From Piezodorus guildinii (lineage: Eukaryota > Arthropoda > Insecta > Hemiptera > Pentatomidae), in contig CM041297.1 of NCBI GenBank assembly GCA_023052935.1, forward strand, positions 4,516,280 to 4,580,279: a stretch of DNA of 64,000 nucleotides. Reading direction: 5' to 3'. The notes under the pieces were generated by a model, which was not told the DNA's origin, ran no database searches, and was given only the letters and a program-made list of their open reading frames with translations. Of this stretch, positions 1 through 9,004 are shown in pieces (the stretch's first letter is position 1; each line of letters starts with the position of its first letter). The translations under genes and the position numbers were made by a program.

Positions 1-190
1 TAATCCCTAAGGACTTTGTGCATTAGGAATATCACTTCTTTAGCAAATGGACAACATTATTAATGCCTGCTTTGTAATGGTTAGGGTGCCATTTGTACTT
101 TGACTATATACTAAGTTTATATCCCCCTCTGGAATCATAAGAACAAAATTATTATTAAAATGTGGATATAATTAGTTGACCGTTGAGAAT
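1..190. other. No recognised feature
   Basis: AT-rich flank of the Penelope-like relic. I see no coding frame or repeat that recurs elsewhere in the window. Confidence 0.5.
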
Positions 191-300
191 TACTGAAGGA
201 ATTAGTCCGGGTGGCGGTCATTAAGTGAAACAACTGAATAGTTTCAACTATTTTATTGTTTGCCAACGTTTCGACCCCCATTGTGGGTCATCATCAGGGC
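191..300 (-). repeat. Left inverted arm (110 bp)
   Basis: This arm is the exact reverse complement of 800-909 over all 110 bases. Identity stops sharply at both ends: the outer flanks differ at once. Confidence 0.9.
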
Positions 301-786
301 CCGCGATTTTAGTGAAGAGAAAATATGATGGTGGTCATTATTAGAATTACCTGAAGAAAGGTGGTAAGTGGTGGAAGAGGATATATTTTGAGTCTGGGAG
401 AAAGATGTATCCAGAGAAGTAATTGAAAAAAGAGAAGTAACTTGGGAAGAAGGCGTTTGTGGAGTTTTAGTATAATGTTGAGTTGGGAGGTGAGTCAAAG
501 ATCTATTACTATTTAATCTAGTGTTATAGCGGTGTGATGGTCTAGAAGAACCCACAAGAGAGGTTGATTGAGGGTTTAGTCGTTGTGGTGGTGATCGTGG
601 AGTTGTTACCTTTTTTGAGCTGGAACTGAGGTGATGAGAAAAACTTGAGTCACCTGGAGGTGTAGAAGAGATGGCTTGTTGAGATGAGAATGCCTGCTGT
701 TGTTGAGTTGTAGATTGTATGTCCTGTCTGCGATTTTGTATTCTGCACTGCGGTGGAGAGTTGAGGTGGATGTATCTTTTTGATGG
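253..786 (-). CDS. Low-complexity open frame inside the Penelope-like relic
   Basis: Open from just after a TAA at 787-789 to a stop at 253-255, about 177 codons, running across the inner edge of the left arm. The predicted peptide is rich in Ser, Thr, Gln, Pro and His, with a run of four Gln. I see no domain, signal peptide or membrane segment, and no ATG near the upstream limit of the frame. The composition could come from a linker of a retroelement protein or from simple C/T-rich DNA. I do not recognise it. It may not be translated. Confidence 0.25.
   Translation of the reverse strand, partial: PSKRYIHLNSPPQCRIQNRRQDIQSTTQQQQAFSSQQAISSTPPGDSSFSHHLSSSSKKVTTPRSPPQRLNPQSTSLVGSSRPSHRYNTRLNSNRSLTHLPTQHYTKTPQTPSSQVTSLFSITSLDTSFSQTQNISSSTTYHLSSGNSNNDHHHIFSSLKSRALMMTHNGGRNVGKQ
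268..297 (-). ncRNA. Hammerhead-like core, minus strand
   Basis: Read on the minus strand it gives CTGATGA, helix II GACCC/GGGTC with a 7-nt loop, then GAAAC. I cannot find clear flanking helices I and III, so cleavage activity is unproven. It lies directly after the open frame on the same strand, as expected for a Penelope-like 3' terminal repeat. Confidence 0.5.
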
Positions 787-799
787 TTAGGGATGGTGA

Positions 800-909
800 G
801 CCCTGATGATGACCCACAATGGGGGTCGAAACGTTGGCAAACAATAAAATAGTTGAAACTATTCAGTTGTTTCACTTAATGACCGCCACCCGGACTAATT
901 CCTTCAGTA
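800..909 (+). repeat. Right inverted arm (110 bp)
   Basis: Perfect inverted copy of 191-300. It carries the plus-strand hammerhead-like core at 803-832. Confidence 0.9.
803..832 (+). ncRNA. Hammerhead-like core, plus strand
   Basis: CTGATGA at 803-809, helix II with 5 bp (GACCC with GGGTC), then GAAAC ending at 832. The core bases match the hammerhead consensus. Helix III and the NUH cleavage site are not evident nearby. Confidence 0.5.
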
Positions 910-976
910 TTATTAAAATGACATCTTCTTACAAACTATTAAGAAGATTTATTTATTTTTTTTTTTTTTGCGAAGT

Positions 977-1082
977 GAATTATTACTTAAGAGAAGCACG
1001 GCTTGAAAGAGCTTTTGAAGAGTTTGAAAGGGAAGCGGCAGAATGGGCCCTTAGGTTAATGAAGGAAAAACAAAATATATAA
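977..1082 (+). CDS. Candidate terminal exon, glutamate/arginine-rich helix
   Basis: A long T tract (about 956-970) ends in GCGAAG at 971-976 and is followed by a frame ending in TAA at 1080-1082. The peptide ends AAEWALRLMKEKQNI and is made of alternating acidic, basic and hydrophobic residues typical of an amphipathic helix. The T tract plus AG resembles a 3' splice site, so this could be the last exon of a host gene on the plus strand. No upstream exon is recognised and the acceptor base is not the preferred CAG or TAG. It may also be a chance frame in purine-rich DNA. I do not recognise the protein. Confidence 0.25.
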
Positions 1083-1559
1083 AATCCTCTAGGAACCATC
1101 TACTGGAACAACACGACCTGCAGATCGGCAAACGTTGTTTTAATAGTACAGATACCTTAAAGTACATTAATACTGATAATTAGGGCTAGGATTCCTATAT
1201 AAATGACGCTGCCTGACATATATTTTAAATATGAAATATATTTTTATATAATTTTTTTCCTTTGGTTCAATCTTTACAGTATTTGTTTAGTTTTTTATAT
1301 CGTTATTTTTTTTTCTAGAAGATTTCATTTCTTATATTTGTATTTTTTATTTTTATTTATGTTTTAATGGTATTATCTTTCATTAATTCTTGGTCTAATA
1401 TAGATCCTTTATTATCTCAGGGTTAATGTTATCTTAAGAATACTAAGTATTAGTACAATGTTACTAATTATTTTTGTTTTATTTAATTTTTTTTTTGTTT
1501 TCTTTTTTAATTTGGAAATTCTGTTATCAACTCATATATTTCTCATTTTTTTCTAACAT
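1083..1559. other. AT-rich stretch, nothing recognised
   Basis: Dominated by runs of T from about 1230. It may be the upstream 3' UTR of the LINE tail that follows, but I see no coding remnant. Confidence 0.4.
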
Positions 1560-1735
1560 AAATTAGTTTCTGAAGATTGTTTTTATTTTATTTATTTTGT
1601 GCTGTATACAAATTAATCAATTATTGTAAATAGTAGTTTATCATGTCTGTTGGCCAGACATATTGTATATTTAAACTGTACAAAGCTGTTATTCTAAAGG
1701 GACCCAGTCCCAGAATAAAAATTATTTTCTATCTA
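1560..1735 (+). mobile_element. LINE 3' end (solo 3' UTR)
   Basis: Shares a motif series with 37880-37985: GGCCAGAC, CATTGTATAT, AAGGGAC, then GTCCCAGAATAAAAA. It also matches the reverse of 4200-4290. The AATAAA next to the end acts as the polyadenylation signal of this LINE family. Only 3' UTR remains. Confidence 0.6.
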
Positions 1736-1937
1736 AATACATATTGGCCCCTGACTTCGATATCACCTTGTAAAAAATCAAAGTATATGTTTTAATGCAA
1801 TTAGAATCAAATCAAGCCCAATTGAATTTACATACTATCAGATGTTTGACTAAATTTAATATTTCTTACACACTTACATATTTGTTCATTTTTAATTTTT
1901 TTTGCAAAAAATATGAATTACGAGTGCATGATAAAAA

Positions 1938-2262
1938 ATCTGGTGCGGGCAAACACGACTTTCACTTACTTCTGTTTTTAAGATCTATTAAGAATTTTCA
2001 AGTACAGTAAGAGATAAAAAACGAGTGAAATCATTAAAGAATTAATTAAATGGAATTTTATAGAAACCGGGTGTTTTATTAAAAAATCAAATTATATCAT
2101 TATATAAATAATCAGTTAGTTTTATCGGCTTTTCATCACTCCTATTAACTTTTAAAAGCTTGTGTATGAGATAATATTTTTTTCTAAAATCTTTAGCTTT
2201 CTAACGGTATATCATACATGTATATTACTGCTCTTATGTTCAAAAACGAAATACGAGAAAAT
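1938..2262 (+). repeat. HER copy 1, 5' portion
   Basis: Starts ATCTGGTGCGGGC, followed by ACTTTCACTTAC, and runs to the TTCAAAAACGAAA motif, where similarity stops. It lacks the terminal palindrome because the second half is missing. Confidence 0.8.
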
Positions 2263-2411
2263 ATCAAGGAGGTACACTTCTTCTTCTTCCTCGGCACAGA
2301 ACCAATTTCTAGACGAGGACCTTCTGGCTCAGCCTCCTGTGGTCCCCCGATCCTCTGCAACGAGCATCCAATCCGAACGCCAAGAAGAGCACCTCCATCC
2401 TTCCAACTCAG
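2263..2411 (+). other. GC-rich segment with open frame
   Basis: Clearly richer in C than its surroundings. A plus-strand frame is open through it (Ser, Pro and Gln-rich, ending SEGQHN at 2452, inside the SINE). It matches neither the HER consensus to its left nor the SINE-A body to its right. It could be a captured exon or a SINE-specific segment. I do not recognise a domain. Confidence 0.25.
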
Positions 2412-2560
2412 ACAACCTTTTTACGCCCCCTTCCGAAGGACAGCATAATTAAGAATTTTTTACTCCCCATTAAAAACTCCTAGACCACCTGCGGGTTCGA
2501 ACCCGTTATCTTTGTCATAGAAGGCTGTTATGCTAGCCATTAAGCTTCAGGTGATCCCAA
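2412..2560 (-). mobile_element. SINE-A, head and part of body
   Basis: Read on the minus strand it begins GATCACCTGAAGCTTAATGG (A-box-like), then GGGTTCGAACCC (a perfect B box), then the body hairpin and TTCGGAAGG motif. This is a tRNA-derived Pol III promoter head. The 3' half of the SINE is absent. Confidence 0.8.
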
Positions 2561-2970
2561 AACCTGCCAAACTGATTCAAGTAATATATATCATTATATA
2601 TTATATTACATATTCAATATGATTATATTGTATATCGGTATAAATAATATTCGAACCTAGGTTCCGGAGAACAGTGACTAGTATTGAAGAAGTCGGTAAA
2701 GTGTATATGAAAAAAAGAAAATGTTCTGTAGTCGATCGTATTTCTTAAATGGTATGACGGTAGAAAGAGAAATTAGTCTATTTATGTTAGATATTTTAGT
2801 GCAATTTTTTTTTACGGTCCATCGCAATGGTTCAAAATAAAAAATCATAAACAGAAATAAGGAGATAAAAAAATAAATAAAACTAAATTAAATCTCCAAG
2901 AAAAATAATTAAAATATTTAAATCATCCTGTTCACAACATATTTCTAATAGAACATAATAAAAATGTGTT
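2561..2970. other. No recognised feature
   Basis: AT-rich spacer between a SINE and a HER. No coding frame or repeated motif is seen. Confidence 0.45.
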
Positions 2971-3711
2971 TTACTTTCACTTACTATATATAATAGTAAG
3001 GGAAAGTATTGCGATCGTGACAATTTTCGAATTCCAGTTTTCAACGGAAATAAACGTTTTAGGGTCCCCTGAGTCCAAATAACCAAGTCCCGCAGAAAAG
3101 GTCTGTTGTGTGTGTGTGGTAACTCCCGGGCAGAAATGGTAAGTCCTATGAAACTGAAATTTCATATTTAAGACAACTATACGCCCGAGACGTGACAAAA
3201 CGTTTTTCATCAAAATGAGCTTACCCAAAGAGCCACTTTATATCATGCATTTTGAACCTTTTTTCGGTTTTCTCGAAAACGGTTCCGACGATTTTGATTA
3301 AACTCGCTATATCGAAATAACTATATTATCTTGTTACCAAAGATAAAAAACAGGTAAATATGTAAGTTGTGCGAATTTAAAAAAAACAACTAAAGGAAAA
3401 AAACTGAAAAAAAAAAAGTTTTTGTGCAATCTTTCGTTTTTGAACATAAGAGCAGTAATATACATGTATGATATACCTTTGGAAAGCTAAAGATTTTAGA
3501 AAAAATATTATCTTATACACAAGCTTTCAAAAATTAATAGAGAGTGATGAAATTAAGATAAAACTAACTTGATTACTTTAGACAACAATATAATAGATTT
3601 TTTAATAAAGCACATGTTTCCTATATAAATTCAATTTAATTAATTCTTCTAATAGTTTCACGCATTTTTATCTCTAACTGCATTTGAAAATTCTTTCATT
3701 GATTTTAAAAA
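2971..3711 (-). repeat. HER copy 2, nearly complete
   Basis: Begins with the palindromic end (ACTTTCACTTAC and its complement around a TA-rich centre), then GCGATCG, and the conserved CCCCTGAGTCCAAATAACC and TATACATGTATGATAT blocks. The far end is lost just before the GGTAAGTGAAAG terminus. It contains part of the small frame described at 49213-49440. Confidence 0.85.
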
Positions 3712-3794
3712 TGATAAAACTGTTACCAATTTTTAAATGTAGTAAAATATGTAATATAATAAAGCAATGAAAGCCAAGCACCATACATAGAACT

Positions 3795-4055
3795 TTATTT
3801 AGTAACGGTTGAAGGCTTAGGAGGGATATAAAGCAGCAGGCCCTGCCCGGTGCTTAACATGTCTAAGTAGGCAGCAATAACTTCAACTTGAACCTCCTCC
3901 GTTAAAACTAACAACTTAGCTCGTACTTTAAACGCTCGGCATATTTTAAACCTCCAATGGCTTACAACCGAGACTTGTTTAAAACTTTCTAAAGCACAAA
4001 CGATATTTTTCCCTTCAATGGCTTTAATCGTGGTGTGCGAATATGCAGCCAGTCC
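3795..4055 (-). CDS. Candidate terminal coding exon, unknown protein
   Basis: Open for 86 codons on the minus strand with no in-frame ATG near its start, ending in TAA at 3795-3797. AATAAA, a polyadenylation signal, overlaps the stop. The peptide looks coding (blocks AIEGKNIVCALESFKQVSVV and TGQGLLLYIPPKP) and has no low-complexity bias. An AG lies directly before 4055. If used as acceptor, its phase fits the donor at 5110 upstream (see 5111-5198). I do not recognise the family. It could also be a piece of an unrecognised transposon or a retrocopy. It matches nothing else repeated in the window, which favours a host gene. Confidence 0.4.
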   Translation of the reverse strand, partial: GLAAYSHTTIKAIEGKNIVCALESFKQVSVVSHWRFKICRAFKVRAKLLVLTEEVQVEVIAAYLDMLSTGQGLLLYIPPKPSTVTK

Positions 4056-4175
4056 TTAACTGCACTAAACCAGTTAATACATGAATCATCTGATCCTAAA
4101 AATCCTTTAAATAATCCGTATAGTATTATTTTTAAAAATCTTTAGCTTTAAACCCACAAAGGGTCCTGGGCTCAG

Positions 4176-4652
4176 TAAATAATAATAATAATAATAAAAT
4201 AAATTTATTCTGGGACTACGTCCCTTAAGAATAACAATGTCGTACATTAAATATACACTTTAATATATACATGTCTGGCCGAGAGACCAATGAAATAAAC
4301 TTTTATTTACAAATGTGTAAAAAAATAAAACCTATTTATACATATATATACAAAAGATATGGAATATAAATAAAAGAAAAAAAATCTGCTATAAAATAAT
4401 AGAGCTGAACAATTTCCAAATAAATAAAAGAAATAATTAATCCTATAACTCTAGGATTTTGATAAAATGAAAAAAGATTGTCTTACGTTGAAAGTAGGAT
4501 AGTGGATTAACAATTACATTTAGTGTGCGTCTCATTGGGATCTTAGAAGGTGTTGGAAAAATGGGATTTGAATGAGAGAAGGAAAGAAGCATGGCGAATA
4601 TGATTAGGTTAGGGAATTCCAGAGGGATGCAGAGCGGATATAAAAGGAATTA
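4176..4652 (-). mobile_element. LINE 3' UTR with (ATT)n tail
   Basis: Minus-strand continuation of the RT fragment. It ends GGGACGTAGTCCCAGAATAAA followed by an (ATT)n tail at 4176-4198. The tail abuts a short SINE-B-like piece at about 4150-4175. Confidence 0.7.
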
Positions 4653-5000
4653 TCAAAATTTAAGTTCTATGGGTAGGAATGTAAAGGTCAGAATGGCGTG
4701 ATCTGGTTTCACGTGAGTGAATTGAGGATTTGAATTGAAGGATACTGTGAAATATAGAGGATGTTGAGATTTAATGACTTGGTAGAGGTATGTCCCTAGG
4801 AAATATTGTCTTCGTATGGAAGGTAGGAGCCACTTCAATTCGCTGTATAAGTGGGTTACTGGCGACCTCCTGAAGGTACCGAAGATAAATCTTATAAACA
4901 TATTCATAATCCGCTTGAGTCTGTCATCAAGTACAGTCAAGAGCCCTCCATATACCACCCAGCAATAATCTAAGTGGGGGAAAATAAGCGAGGAAACTAT
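4653..5000 (-). pseudogene. LINE reverse transcriptase C-terminal fragment
   Basis: The minus-strand frame gives FPHLDYCWVVYGG, then LKRIMNMFIRFIFG and LYSELKWLLPSIRRQYF. This is the thumb and C-terminal region of non-LTR RTs (pattern PHLDYC...VYG...RAIR...EL.WLPI..R). The catalytic palm (YADD) is absent because the copy is 5' truncated at about 5000. It belongs to a LINE family different from LINE-A and LINE-B, sharing its 3' UTR with 1560-1735 and 37505-37985 (CR1/Rex-like by the WNSLP motif of the latter). The frame ends within the element and is followed by a 3' UTR of about 450 bp. Confidence 0.65.
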
Positions 5001-5110
5001 TTATTTATAAAAGATGAAATATATATACATAAAAATACACGTGAGGAATTGTTCATTATTGAGAATACTGAGGTTCAGATTTACCACATAATATAACATG
5101 AAAAAGGTAC

Positions 5111-5198
5111 CTTCGGACATAACTGCAAAATCGTTCCCTGGCTTGACCCCCGACTTCCTCCGTCCGTGGCTGGACTTCCGCTTCCTATCCTGTCCGGG
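5111..5198 (-). CDS. Candidate internal exon, basic peptide
   Basis: In a GC-rich patch, a minus-strand frame bounded by TCTTAG (acceptor-like) and G|GTACC (donor-like) encodes a 29-codon basic peptide with RKRKSSHGRRKSGVKPG. The donor leaves one base, which is compatible with the AG at about 4056 before the 3795-4055 frame. The intervening 'intron' would hold the truncated LINE. This is inference from signals only. Chance is a real alternative. Confidence 0.2.
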
Positions 5199-5275
5199 CT
5201 AAGACTCTCCTACGTAGAGGGCTATCTCTGCTCTAGGAGTGGAGGGGTGTATTTTTTGTATAGCTCTTCTAAATA

Positions 5276-5691
5276 CAGTGCTACACGGTGAGAAACAGGT
5301 ATGTGTAGGTTAGGTGAAAGCAGGTCTTGTGAGAGTTCACGAAAGTAGCAGGAGAGCTTATTTTTTTAAAAATAAATCTGGATAACGACATCAAATATTA
5401 CTATTAGAAAAATCCTATAATATCATTAAATATTATTTTTAAGAAAAGATAAAAAAACTGAATGGTAAAGTTTTATCGAAACAAACAAATGTAATATACA
5501 CATCATAAAAACATGTTTTTAATATAAAAACTAGATTTTAATAAATTAAACATAATTTATGAAAAATATAAATATGTTTGAATATTTTATTATAATATAT
5601 TGAAAGGATGTGATATTCACTTTAACCTACACCTACGATTTAAGAATTTCACCTCACCTACTCATACCCTAATTCTCACCGTGTAGTGCTG
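5276..5691. mobile_element. hAT-like MITE (416 bp)
   Basis: Imperfect terminal inverted repeats: left CAGTGCTACACGGTGAGAA, right (complement) CAGCACTACACGGTGAGAA, with similarity continuing about 45 bp inward. The centre is extremely AT-rich and has no frame. CAG at the tips suits the hAT superfamily. The 8-bp flanks (tctaaata and ccttaaga) match only partly, so the superfamily call is tentative. Confidence 0.55.
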
Positions 5692-6012
5692 CCTTAAGAA
5701 ACCTTCCTGCTTGTAGCCCGGAAAAAGTTCTATTTTATACTATCCAAAATTATTTATTTTCCTCCCAGTATTCTCGATGCATAGCAATCCAAAGCGCTCG
5801 GATCGTCCTTCAACTGAGACTTGGTTTTCCAAAAGGTAGTATAGCCACTTTAGAAAATTTTACATGAAACGCAAAAATCTGTCATTTATTTATTATTGGA
5901 CCAATTTATGTGATAATTTTTTTATTAAAATCAAAATTTGGTTTTTAAGTGTGTTTCAACTCATTTTTCCAAATTATTGCACTTTTCCGATGATTATAAA
6001 CAATATAATATT
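5692..6012. other. No recognised feature
   Basis: AT-rich spacer. Nothing coding or repeated is seen. Confidence 0.4.
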
Positions 6013-6098
6013 GATATAGTAATTTTTGGAACGAAACATGGATATAGTACTTTTTGGAAAGAATTAAAAGGGATATAGAACTTTTTGGAAGAATATAA
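6013..6098 (+). repeat. Minisatellite patch 1 (GATATAGTAC...TTTTTGGAA)
   Basis: Three units spaced 28 and 31 bp apart (starts 6013, 6041, 6072), each GATATAG, then TTTTTGGAA. The same unit recurs in the same orientation at 6894-6990. Confidence 0.7.
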
Positions 6099-6834
6099 CG
6101 CGAGATAAGTTGGTAACAGTCACTATAACCTTCCTGTTACTACATTACCGATAACTAACGTCTTTATATCGTTAATTACTAAGTTATGAAAATTTCCTTA
6201 TTAACCCTCTGAGAAATGTCTTTGTTGGTTAATAGCATTAATTATCTATTCTTCATAATTCATAAAGAAAGTGAATACTCAAAGGAAAATTTATCTATTT
6301 ATGGCACTATAATAAGAAAGTATGTAATTATGAAGTTTGTTTTGAACCTGTATTTACTGTTTGTGTGAATTTAGCAAATTTAACTATATTATTAACGATG
6401 TGTAAACAATATTCAACCATAGATACTGATGAATAATAACTTTTGAGCTTTTATTTTACATAAAGAAAATCGACTACTAAGTTAGATCAGCACTTATTCT
6501 TTCACTTATTTAGCAAGTTTCTGCAATGCTAATTCCAACTATTTGCTGGATCCATTGCCATTATTATATTAAAATGCGAGTTCCTGAAAAATTTTAAACC
6601 AAATTTATGTTGCTGCAAGAAGAAATACAATGAAAAAACTTAATTTAATTGACTAACCTAAAAGAACCAAAGCGACGCAACTAAGCTGTTTCAAATAGCC
6701 TAAAAACTGATTATTAGGGTTAAAACCAGTGATCAAAATAATAGCGGTGATTCAAGACGTGCTAAATGAACCAATAAAAATGCATAAAATATGAAAACAA
6801 TAAATTAATGGTGATATATTACGGGTTTAGGTGC
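6099..6834. other. Spacer between minisatellite patches
   Basis: AT-rich. No gene or family repeat is recognised. Confidence 0.4.
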
Positions 6835-6990
6835 TTCTGCCGTATAGTAGGAAAATATTACCTTTTGGAAGGAAAGGTAAATACCTTACACAGGATATAG
6901 TACGTTTTGGAACGAAACATGGATATAGTACCTTTTGGAATAAAATAAAATGTGGATTTAGTAAATTTTGGAATGAAATGCAATTTAAAA
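6835..6990 (+). repeat. Minisatellite patch 2
   Basis: Units at 6894, 6922 and 6955 with the same GATATAG/TTTTGGAA core as patch 1, plus degenerate TTTTGGAA units from 6860. A stray CTTTTTGGAA lies near 7110. Confidence 0.65.
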
Positions 6991-7487
6991 ATACTTTTTT
7001 TAAAGGATTTATATGTTTTTTAGATAAAATTTGATGACGGATTTAATAAAACTAAACCATTAGAATACAAATATGTGAAAATATCAACTTTGAAAAAAAT
7101 GTCCTTTAGCACTTTTTGGAAATCAACGTCTCGACTGTTAATGATAACCAAAGTACTAAAATTATCTGAATTATGCAATATGTAAAGATCGAAATGGATC
7201 ATATATAAATGATTAGAAATATTTACAAGAATCTGAAATTTTTATTGAAGTCACTATTAAAACGCTATGTAACTTATTTTACAACCTAATAAAACCTTGA
7301 GCTCACACGGTGACAATAGAATTAAAATAAAAATATTTTATGCTATGGGTATAAAGGAAAATTTCTATGAGATTGGTTATTGACTAGGCGATGAAAAAAC
7401 AATTACAGATTTAGAATGCTCTCACATTTTAACTACGTGAATTATTTTCAATTCCTTCATTACTCCTCCATTCTTTTATATAATTTA
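6991..7487. other. No recognised feature
   Basis: AT-rich flank of the mariner. The TA target dinucleotide is at 7486-7487. Confidence 0.4.
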
Positions 7488-8375
7488 TTGGGTTGTTTCA
7501 CATGAAATGTCCGTTTTTATAGTTTCTGAAATACATAGGATTTTGCAGGTCTCTGCTGTTTTCTTCCGAATGTTTACATATTTAAAGTAAACAGTTACTA
7601 ATCCTCTACCTTTGTATTATAATCATTAGCTTCCCAATCAATTACCAACTTTTTAGTATACCTCCAAATATGAACATGGAAACACGCGATTTTCGAGTAA
7701 TATTTTTGTACGAGTTTAAACTCGGCCATTCAGCAGCTAGATATATTTGCAAGGCGTTTGGGGAAGGGAGTGTTAATGAACGGAACATTCGCCGTTGGTT
7801 TGCTAAGTTTTCAGCTGGGGATACCGACTTGGAAAACTTGCCCCGAGGAAGATCCTCCTCTTGGCAACTCCTCAAACATACAGTAGAAGGAAACCCCTAC
7901 CAAACAGTTAAAGGACTCTCAGCACAACTAAATGCAAGTGCATCTACCGTTTCCAGACATTTAAAGTGTATTGGGAAAGTAAAAAAGCTCGACATACATC
8001 CATACATCGTGATCTCACTGAGCGGCAGCAAGACCCCATTTTTCAAAACATATCGTGCAAAAATTGAATGAACTGGACTACGAAGTTCTTCCGCACCCAC
8101 CATATTCTCCCGACTTGTCTCCAACAATTACCACCTGTTCAGGAATTTAGATAACTTCGTCAAAGGAAAGCTTTTTGAAAATGATGCGTTGTCTGATTTG
8201 TTTCACTTCAAAGCTCAGAGTTTTTCAGTTCGGGGATAAAAAAGTTGTGTCACGTTGGGAAAAATGTGTAGAAAAAGAAGGTAAATACTTCGAATAAAAT
8301 GATCTTGTTTTCATATCGTATTTTTAATAAAAATCCTTTACCTTGAAAACGGACATTTCATGTGACACAACCCAA
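7488..8375 (+). mobile_element. mariner element copy 1, internally deleted (888 bp)
   Basis: Terminal inverted repeats of about 30 bp (TTGGGTTGT, then CACATGAAATGTCCGTTTT) are bounded by TA at 7486-7487 and 8376-8377, the Tc1/mariner target duplication. Full mariners are about 1.3 kb. This copy lacks about 0.4 kb of the catalytic region, with the same junction as the copy at 56273-57195, plus further small deletions. Confidence 0.9.
7670..8300 (+). pseudogene. mariner transposase remnant
   Basis: The first 120 codons from ATG at 7670 (or 7676) encode the paired-type helix-turn-helix DNA-binding region (FLYEFKLGHSAA, then NERNIRRWFAKFSAGD). Beyond about 8010 the frame breaks, and a second frame resumes with YEVLPHPPYSPDLSP, which holds only the third catalytic Asp of the DD34D triad. 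The first two Asp and the segment between are deleted. Relative to the other copy it also lost 9 bp near 7738 and carries a small replacement near 7855. It cannot encode an active transposase. It may still be moved in trans because both ends are intact. Confidence 0.85.
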
Positions 8376-8397
8376 TATTTTACTGTCACTTATTGTT

Positions 8398-8565
8398 AAT
8401 GTGGCTAATCTTTGCTACAGTGGAAGTTCTAACTTTCGCCTATTCAGGTTTAATTAGAATAAGGATCTTTAACCAGTACTTTACATCGCACAGGGTCAAG
8501 GATACCATTTTACGTTTCATCGGAAGGACGGCATAACCAAGGATTATTACATGTATTAATCGTTG
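8398..8565 (-). mobile_element. SINE-A body fragment
   Basis: Minus-strand SINE-A motifs in order: CTACAGTGG, CGCCTATTCAGG, GGATCTTTAACCAGTAC and CGGAAGGACGGCATAACC. The tRNA-like head and the tail are missing. Confidence 0.65.
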
Positions 8566-8645
8566 ATATAACGCACGTTTTCAAAACTATTTAATCGTAA
8601 CCTTGATATTAAAAACTAGTGGAGGCTGAGGAAGGGCAGCGTTTT
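8566..8645 (-). repeat. LINE-A-like 3' UTR scrap joined to the SINE
   Basis: The unit ATTAATCGTTGATATAA through AGTGGAGGCTGAGGAAGGGC recurs at 26175-26350, also next to a SINE-A body. The two are therefore a composite repeated together. Confidence 0.55.
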
Positions 8646-9004
8646 AGATACTATCAATGATTCATATTAAATCTAAATAAGAATAGTACAAAAACGCGCT
8701 GAGCTAGTTGAGCATAGGGGCAAGTTGGGGAATCGAAATATCTCGCAAACTATTCACTGCACGAATAGGCATCTTATGCCGAAAAGAAAGATTCGTGGGA
8801 GAGATAATCACCGCGCGATCGCTAGTGGCGGCTGGATCTGCGAGTGAAGCGTTCCTGTGTTTTGTTTATTTTGTAACCGAAAAGTAAAAACGTCGTTCAG
8901 CACAAGTTTTCGTCTGCTTTAGTCAATTTTTATCTGTTTTTAATCAGATAAGTGTTCATCTTTCAGAGAATTATTGTACTCTTAATATGTTGAGTTGTTT
9001 TGGG
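8646..9004. other. Unassigned segment with GGGGCAAGTTG motif
   Basis: Holds GGGGCAAGTTG near 8717, inverted relative to CAACTTGCCCC at about 10445. It is otherwise non-repetitive within the window. It may be one end of a DNA element later split by a LINE. Confidence 0.3.

Larger units (their letters stand above)
191..909 (-). mobile_element. Penelope-like element relic with inverted terminal arms
   Basis: Two perfect 110-bp inverted arms (191-300 and 800-909) flank a 499-bp centre. Each arm contains CTGATGA, a 5-bp hairpin and GAAAC, the conserved core layout of a hammerhead ribozyme, followed by an A-rich segment. Known for the family: Penelope-like retroelements carry hammerhead motifs in their terminal repeats, and those repeats can be arranged in inverted orientation. 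The centre has an open Ser/Thr/Gln-rich frame on the minus strand but no RT or GIY-YIG domain, so this is at best a small truncated or non-autonomous copy. No target duplication is visible. The alternative is a fold-back DNA element that happens to carry a hammerhead-like motif. Confidence 0.55.

Noticed and set aside
6013..6990. CRISPR-like array
   Set aside because: Units are adjacent and degenerate, with no spacers of uniform length, and the context is eukaryotic.
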